From Onthophagus taurus (Eukaryota > Arthropoda > Insecta > Coleoptera > Scarabaeidae): DNA of 64,000 bases. The stretch spans positions 33,053,501 to 33,117,500 of the forward strand of contig NC_091971.1 in NCBI RefSeq assembly GCF_036711975.1, in the 5' to 3' direction. The notes beneath the pieces were generated by a model. It did no database searches and was not told the origin of the DNA. It worked only from the letters and a program-made list of their open reading frames with translations. Position 1 is the first letter of the stretch; the number at the start of each line of letters is the position of its first letter. The translations under genes were made by a program, and so were the position numbers. This document shows, one piece after another, positions 44,501 to 53,800 of the stretch.

Positions 44501-47500
44501 GGATTAAGTTCCACGTTGTATCGCCTTCTTCATATCCCATTCTCCTTTATTACACCAAACATTTTCCTCACTGTTTTTCTTTCAAATTATTCTTTGTTCT
44601 CTCTGTCATAATCAGAGCCACGACGTTTCGGGCTGTTGATGTCACCATCTGTATAGAGCAGCGAACGGGTTATAGCGTAGTGGTAACATGCTTCTATCGA
44701 GCACATCGATGTGCCGCAACGTAACGATACTGGTTGAATGCTGGCCCATGTAAAATTTGGGAGGGTTCTCTGCGGTGCAGCATTCAATATGTGTTTGGCC
44801 GATTGTCCGACTAAAACTGAACCAGTGGCGTGGTATACTATATGTGGCGTGATGTGGTCAATGTGGCCCGAGTCTCTACTGTAAGGCGACGAGCCGCCAA
44901 TGAGTTGCCCGACAACGTCGCGGCTCTGGTCATAATCCATGTCTCGCATCCATAGTTTTTAGACAAAGTAGATTCTGTTCCTTATGTGATAATTACATTG
45001 ATATATTTGTTAACTATGGTAGTTGTCTCTGATGATGGCAGGGCCACAAGTAGCTAGACAATACACATACAGGGTGCCCATTATGTATGGAATATCGTAT
45101 ACATGTATACGATATATACATACATGTATACATGTATACATGTATGTATATCTTGGTAGGTATCAACTTTATAAAAAAACATTTTATACAAAAGTTGTTT
45201 AATATTTTATTTGTCATAATAAGACAGCATTCAATTGTTCTTACTTCAGAAAACAAATGAGCAACGAATAACACTTGAAGTTTTTTAAATGGTAATGTAC
45301 CCTTTCGTTAGGCTCATTTGAAAGAGATTTTTTTCTCTTTACGATGACGTAAAATTTTAGTGCCCTTGTATCAGAAAATTTTTGAAAAAAATGTAAAAAT
45401 TGTTAATTAAGAAAATTAACTAATAACATAAATCTAGATATCCGAGATCGTCAAGTACTTCGTAGTACCTCGAATTATTGGAAATGTACACTGATTTTTC
45501 GTTTATTTGTTTTATTTTGTATGTAAATTTAATTTGCGGTAATAATTCGAGGTACTTGACGAGCTTGGATATCTAGATTAACGCCATTGATTAATTTTTA
45601 TTAATAAACAATTTTTACATTTTCCTCAAAAATTTTCTGATGTAAGGGTACAAAAATTTTACGTGATCGTAAAGAGAAAAGTAATCTCTATTAAATGAGC
45701 CTAACGAAACGGTACATTGCCATTTAAAAAAATTCAAGTGTTATTCGTTACTCATTTGCTTTCTGAATTAAAAACAATTGAATGCAGTCTTATTATGGCA
45801 AATAAAATATTAAACAACTTTTATATAAAATGTTTTTTTATAAAGCTAACATTTACCGAGATATATACTATATTCCATACATAATGGGTACCCTGTATAA
45901 TAAAGACCAGTTTACGTACATAAAAGTCTTTAAATTTATTTTTAATGTTTTCTGGATCTGAAGTATTGTGTAGATACTGCGGGAATTTGTAGCTTTCCTC
46001 GTAAAATCTCTCTAATTTTATACATTTAATTTAAAAATTAACATTGACTTATTTTGTTTTAGAAATTAACAAATGAAACAGGAATACTTTTAGTATTTCC
46101 TAATCCGCAAAATTATTTAGATGGAATTTATAAGTGTAAAGCTTTTTATGGGAGCACACTTCTAGAAACAAGAGTAAGAGTCGTAACGATAGGTAAATTT
46201 ATCAAAAAATTTTAACCGTTTTTATTTTAACTTAATTAAATTGACAGATGGAAATCCTGTTACACCGCAAATTTTTGAATTATTTAATATAACAGCATCG
46301 ATTGAAAGTGATACGAAAATTATATGTAAAGCAAACGGAAGACCAACTCCGAAGGTTTTATTTAAAAAATTAAATAAAGCTGATCTCTTTCAAATTGGTT
46401 CTCAACCATTTGACGATAGAATTCTCATAGAAAACATTAACAACAATGCAAAAGGAGAAACTTATGGAATTTTAACGATACGTAACTTAAGCCGAGCAGA
46501 TGATGGCCTCTATGAATGTATCGCCGACAATGAAATCGGTAAAGCATTCAGAATCGGTCATATTACCGTCGAATTCCCTCCAGTATTCAACAATAACGAT
46601 AACGTTAACGAAGTATGGACGTGGCAAAACAACCCCGTTAAATTAACTTGCGTTGCAGAATCTATTCCAAACTCAACAATAAAATGGAGATATAACAGCA
46701 ATGAATTAGATAGGGATAATCCGAGTCTTAGAATTGAAGGATACGGACCAAAATCACATCTAATTGTTACACCAGGATCAGAAAATAAACTTGACGCACA
46801 TTACGAGTGTGTTGCTATGAATCGATTGGGACAAAACCATAAAATGTTTAGTTTAAAAAGCGCTGATCCCCCTTGTTCAATTTCTCAAGTTAAAGTTAAT
46901 ACAGTAACCCCCACAACAATTAAATTCGAAATTGTTAGACAGCAACTGTTTTCCGAGATGCCTTTAAAAGCATTCATTTGTAAATATCGAAGAATTGATC
47001 AAACATCGGATTTCGCGAAAAATATCACTTGGAATGTTAGTAAGTAATGAAAAAAAAATTGTACACAAAGCATGTCCACAAAACTTTAATTAATTAAGAA
47101 TATTATTTTTAGATGCTTCATATATAATTAATAACTTAGAACCTCAAAAAACGTATCATTTCACATTTGCCGCAGTTAACGATGTGGGAATTGGTAGTTG
47201 GAGTGGACCAAATCTTCACTTCACAATGCCGAGACGAGCTGTGCCAGCAGAGCCTATAATTTTAGTAACACTTGGCGGTTTTGCAAATGTTTCAATTCAC
47301 GAACAAGTCATCGTCAGTTCTTATGCGGATCGCTATGAATTAAGGTGGAATGTATCGAATGATAATGGACATCCTTTGGATTATTATATTATCAGATATT
47401 GCGAGGTAATAACAATTTTAGAAAACTTTTCTACTTTGTTGATTGTAAATACATATATCTACAATTTGACTTTAATTACAAAACGGCAATATATTTTAAA

Positions 47501-47777
47501 TTGAAGATTGGTAGTCATTTGCTAACCAATCAGATGAGGTTAGATCAGGTGATCTTTATCTTGTCATTCTAGATACTCGTAGATGTCAAAATAACGTTTA
47601 AGGCCTATTCACACTATCGATCAACGACCGGTCAAGTCACGGGCCGGTCACGGTCAAAGCAAAATTTCTTTCCTACTAAACGTATGCATTTCACGGCAAT
47701 ATATTCACACATGCGGTCTTTTTGCGGTCATGTGACCGCGGCGATCAATGCATATGTTCAGTAGGAAAGAAATTTTG

Positions 47778-47810
<33 letters not shown>

Positions 47811-50800
47811 TTGGGATGCAAACGGGACAAGCCCAGCGAAGCATCCACTAAAAATATACAATATTATAAACTAAAAACAAGAATTTAGCAATAAGTAACA
47901 AAAAAAAAAATATCAAACAGGTTAACAAAAAAAAATAGCAACAGAAATAAAATTTAACAAAAAAGTGAAACTTAAGCAAAACTAATAATCAAAAATATTG
48001 AAAACAAAAAATCAATCAAAAACAGAATTAACGTCGTAAGTCAAACGGCGCACGAGATGCACATAGGAGATCATTAACCAATTTCCTAAATGTAGACCGG
48101 GGAGTAGCAAACAAGTCTAAATCAGAACAAAAATTGTTATAAGAAAACATGAGACGAGGGACCACGGAGTTAGAAAACGCATTTGTATTGGTACAAGGCA
48201 CGTAGAATACCGATAAATCACGGGATGGTCGAACAGGAATCCTAAACTGTAACTGAGATAGAATCGCGGAGCAGTCAACAGTGCCGTTACTCACTTTATA
48301 AAGCAGCATTAAATCGTTACTAATGCGCCTGGAAGAGAGTTGAGGGACTCCAAATATTAAGCATCGCTGTGTGTAATCACAGTATGGTAAGTAGAATTTT
48401 CGCGATAGGTACCGAAGAAAACGTTTTTGAACTTGTTCTAGTCGATCAATGTATATATGGTATTGAGGGTTCCAAACAGAAGATGCATAGTTAAGGATAG
48501 AAGAAACGAAGGCGAAGTAAAGAGAACGAATACAGGATAAGTTAGTAAAAGGACGGGAGACACGACAAATAAATCCGAACATGCGAGAAGCCTTATTAAC
48601 AATAAAATCGATATGAGCTGAAAACGCAAGTTTAGAATCAAAGAGAACCCCAAGATCTCGAACACAATCAGATGGTATAAGAGTATTAGGGCCGAGGGAA
48701 TAATCGAAAACAATGGGATAGCGTTTGCGTGTAAATGTAATTTTCGTGCATTTATCGTGATTGATGAAAAGATTGTTGTTTACACAATAAGCCTGTAATC
48801 GGACCAAGTCCTCCTGCAATTTTTCGCAGTCGTCAGGTGAACAAATCGTGGTAAATATTTTGCTATCGTCAGCGTATAGCAGAAACTTGGAGTAATGAAA
48901 ACACGCATGAATGTCATTGATATATAGCAGAAACAACAACGGTCCCAAATGACTGCCTTGCGCCACACCGGAAGTTATCTCTTTGAAGGAAGAGCGATAG
49001 CCATTAATGGTAACAGCCTGTGATCTGCTAGAGATGTAAGAAGATAACCAATAAATCAAACCAACAGGGATGTCATAATTAAAGAGTTTCTTAAAAAGAA
49101 TTCCGTGATCTATTCTGTCAAATGCCTTACTGTAGTCTGTATATACAGCATCCACCTGGTAATTTTTGTCTAGAGCATTCAGTAAAAAATTAGAAAATGT
49201 GATTAGGTTAGACTCCACTGACCTGCCACGAAAAAAGCCGTGTTGCTCCGGGATTATGTAAGATTTAACCTTAAAGAAAAGCAGATCGTAAACTAGACGT
49301 TCAAAGATCTTAGAGGCAATTGACAGAATAGAAATAGGTCTGTAGTTGACGACTAAATTTCGGTCGCCAGCCTTATGGATGGGCAGTATTAGAGCTTTTT
49401 TCCATTCGGATGGGAAAATAGCCGTTCGCAGAGAAGTATTGAAAATGTAAAAAAGTGGTTCAGTAAGCACTGATGCACACTCACGAAAAAGCACGCCTGG
49501 TAGGCCGTCCGGACCCGCACCCGCTCTAGGATTCACAAGTGACAACGCCTGTAGAATATCATCACGTGAGAACCAAGGTGCGATTTCCGAAGAAGAGCAG
49601 TCGCGGATATCAACTAAAGTTCCATCAACAAAGACAGAACTAAAATAGTCAACAAACAGTTTGCAAATTTCCTCCCCACCCTCAACCACTCGATCACCAT
49701 ACGACATCTTACTGGGAATACTCATGCTGCCTTTTTTCCTCGATTTAATAAAAGACCACAGACTGTTAGGATTATCGGACAAGCTAGTCTGTGTAGCCTC
49801 TAAGTATAGCTTATAATCAGCTGCAATTAAAGTTTTAGACCGAGTACGGAGCAGACGAAAGGTTTCATAGTGAAGGCGATTACCTGTAGTCTTCCATTTT
49901 TTGTGAAATTTTAATTTTTCCTTAATGGCCTTGATCGTTGGCAGGGAATACCAGTTAGGAAATCTGCATTTAAAAGTAATTTTGTGAGGAATAAATTCAT
50001 CAACTGCTCCGCGAACAACTGAATAAAACACTTCAAGCGCCTCGTCAACTGGTAAGTGACTAATAGCCGCACCCCAGTCTACAGACGCGAGTGATGTACG
50101 GATACCTGTATAGTTAGCCTTGTGAAAAAGATATTTACGCGAGCAGTTTTCGCGGAGGGAATGCAATAAATTAAATTTAATTGAAAAAGTTAAAGCAGGA
50201 TGATGGGTGTCCGCGTGCAAAAGTGGATCAAGGCTTTGAGAAAAATCAGAGATGTTATAGGAGTTACTAAGAATAAGGTCCAAGGTTCTGTCGTTAGCAT
50301 TACGTACGCCGTTGTACTGCTCAAAATTACAATAAGAAAACGAAGTTAAAAACAATCGTGAACGAGCATCATTGGCACTCGATGGCAATAAACCAAGCGA
50401 TTGCGACGAATACCATGAAATATGAGGTAGATTAAAATCACCAAAAATCAAAATCTTATGGTCAGGGTAGTGGTCGCAAACGCGATGCAAAGTTACCAGA
50501 AATGCGTCAAGCGAGTCAAAGTCCGCGGGTGGGAGATAAACACAACAAAGCAGCAACCGAGTACCACCGCACTGCACAGAAAGCCACAGGTCTTCAGCGG
50601 ACGCACTTTCAGCAAGTCTAAAACAGTCGATCGTGAAACTTTGACCGTGATCGCTCCGTGACTTGACCGATCGTTGATCGATAGTGTGAATAGGCCTTTA
50701 CTATTCAAGAATAACTTGATATGTTGAAAGAATAAAACTAATCAAGCAACGGTATTAACTACATTGTCATTCTTAATACCTAAATTCGTAAACTTCCGGA

Positions 50801-53800
50801 CGTTATGCAATATTGCAGCATTAATATTTTGAAATGAATAGAATCTTATAGCAACTTCGTTTATTTATTATTTTGTACATAAATGACTTTGGAGCAGCAA
50901 GTAAGGCAATAGAACTTGTTGCACTTGTTCATTTGAGAAGAATCTCGCCTCAATTAATCAGCGTACTTCAATTAATTCAGAATATTTAAGATCAAAACAG
51001 TGCAGGCGTCAAAACTGATACATGCTAAGTAGGATGTGAAGTTAAATAAATAACGAATAAGGTACCCTTGTAACAACCTATTGTATTATTATTGCAGGAG
51101 CTTCCTTTGCGAACGGAGCCGCCCGACGGTATTTAGTCGTGTTTACATATGAGACGTTTTATATTCGTGTATTGTTATTGCCCCTCGAAGAGTTGTACTT
51201 GTGAGAAATGAGAATTATTATGAAACGGTAACTCCAAGTTATTTCAAAATTAAAGTGGAGAAACAAAAAATGTTAATCCTAACCTAGAATTTCACAACCG
51301 CTGACAAACTAAGCGTAGATTATTTATACTGAGATATTTACTAACCGCTGTATCGTTCAGCCGCGACTGCTAACATAGCAACTCAACAGTTGACACCGGC
51401 TGAACGTGCCCATTAATAATAGTAAGAAAATCACTGACATTTAAACGTCAAAAATATTTCTGACAAAGATTGTAAAGCCTACTAAGATTTTTTCATTAAA
51501 AATTTTTGTTTACTTAATTTTTTTTTCTCAAAAATTATTAAATTTTCGAAGAACATCAAAGAAACAAAAAAGTTTTAGAATAGTTTTATCTATCTAACTG
51601 AAATTTTTCCAATGTATTTATCATCATCATAAAAAAAATGTAGGGATAAATTGAACAGGGGTGGTTACGTTTAGTAGTTTAGAAGGGTAGGTTGAAAGTA
51701 CAAATAGGGTCAAAACGTGCCCTATTATGAATTAAACATATTCCCCAAATTTCATTTTCCTAGCGTTTATGGTTAAAAAAAAAAAATTAAACCAAAATTT
51801 TCCGCCATTTTTGGAGGGGTGTAGCTCCGTAGGGGAGCCGAAGTCGCCCATGGTTCATATATTAAAGTACCCTTAAAATTCACTGAAGAATCACCCCTTG
51901 AAGTTTGTTGCAGTCATTCAGATACAGCCTGTATACAGTGCTAGCGTAAAGTAACCCCCCCCTTTTTAACTTCCGAACAGTTTGAGATATCAATATGAGC
52001 AAAAAAACGTCAGGTTCTATATTTTATCAGCACAAATATTTTCTTATGGAAAAATTTTGCTATCACTTTTAGTTTTTCCGGAAAATGGATCCACTTTGTT
52101 TTTTTAAATGGAACACCCAGTATATTATGGTATCTTCCGAAAGAATAAAACAATACGAATCCAACGATACCTCACAATCAAATATCAGTTTATTAGTTTT
52201 TTACATAAATATTAAATAAAATGCGAAATTTCGCCGGAAAAACCAACGTATCTTCGTTGACTACCTGTCGAGATACAATGGGCCAGAGAAATGGTGGACG
52301 GTCAGTTAAAGGTCGGTCTACGCTCGGGTTTAGCAGGGTTAAAATCGGCAATTCGTTTAGAATGTTTTTATGAAACAATCAATGCAAGAAAAGGATAAAA
52401 AGAAAGTTCTTCTTAAAACTTCTAAGAAAAAATTGTCATAACAACAATTTTAAAGTTTGTAGGTACCTTGAAACTAAGGGGATGAAATTCACCACCCCTT
52501 GATTTTTTTTTATAAGAACTTTTTAACGGTATGGAATATTAACATAAAAAATATGGGTTGTAAAGCTCATTCTTTAGTGGTACTTTTTTGTCTCTTTAGT
52601 ATTTTTCTGAAAGTTAATAGTTTTAGTGTAAAAAAATAAAACGTCGTGCCATGTACTGCTATGTGCCGCCATGTTTAGCTAAAATTATTCTAAAGGTTGG
52701 CTCTGAGAACTTGTAAGTTTCATTTGCGGTGAATCCTCATAATTGTTGATGATTATTAATAATTTTTGATTATTATTAAGCAAGAGTATCATTTTTTAAT
52801 ATTGTTTAAAACAACGTAATTTGTTCAGACAAACATTCATCTTATTTATTGGTTTTCTTATGAAAATCACAATTAATTGGTGTTATTTAGTTAGTATCAG
52901 AACCTAGTAAGATAACTGCACAACTTCCATAGCCAGCCATAAAGAATAATTTTCTCATAATAATAGCAGCGTTTTACAATACAATGTAGCATATTTTATT
53001 TTTTTACGCTAAAACTATTATCTTTAATGAAAAAACTAAAGAGACAAAAAAGTACCAATAATGAATAAGCTTTACAACCCATACTTTTTTATGTTAATAT
53101 TTCATGGTATTAAAAAGTTGTTATAAAGAAATCAAAGGGGTTGTGAATTTCATCCCCATTGAGGGCGCTGGGGAAGTTTCAGGTATGGTTGAAAATAAGG
53201 TATTAACCAGTAGTACATACGTACAAAATTTCAAATTCTACGGTTTACTTATACCCGAAATAGAAGATAAAATGTAAATTGTTGGCTCAACTTTGACAGC
53301 TCATAGGTCGAAACAAAAAAGTTGCGACCCTATGTTTATACCGATTGGTAACTTTAATTTTAGGAGATACACCCAACACGGACGTACGTATAAGTATACG
53401 TGTGTGTGTAAATTCGGTGTCGTTAAGTGGGGGATAAACAAGCGTAGGGGTAATGCACAAATTGAATCGTTCATAGATTGTTGAGAGGCGAAGTTGGTCG
53501 CATCGCTTTGCAGTTAACCCTAGCAAAAAAAAACTAAGATGTTGTTTACTGTAGCGGAAAAGGTACAGATTATAAAATGGTTTTATGGTGGCAATTCTGT
53601 AGCCCAAATAATTAATTTGTTTCCTGTGGCCTATGAAAACAGATCAATTCCTAGTCGCGGAACAATTTCAAATATTATTAAAAACTTTGAGCGACATGGA
53701 TGTGTGTCTCCACAGAAACACAAATTACGAAGGTATGTGCTGATGTTGAACGCAATAAAAATCAGTCAAGCAGACAAGTTGCGGAGACGTTTGCTATCAG

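Larger units (their letters stand above)
47601..50697. mobile_element. PIF/Harbinger-like MITE split by a LINE
   Basis: Ends AGGCCTATTCACACTATCGA and the inverse TCGATAGTGTGAATAGGCCT are flanked by the 3-bp target TTA (47598-47600 and 50698-50700). The TTA duplication and GGCC-type ends fit PIF/Harbinger. Without the LINE (47779-50638) it is about 235 bp, palindromic and non-coding. Confidence 0.78.

Noticed and set aside
44587-44949. 120-codon minus-strand ORF
   Set aside because: No family recognised; it overlaps a dispersed-repeat region and its codon pattern is not convincing.
45061-45160. Palindromic ATACATGTAT run as a possible regulatory site
   Set aside because: It is part of the arm of the foldback element 45070-45895, a low-complexity stretch.
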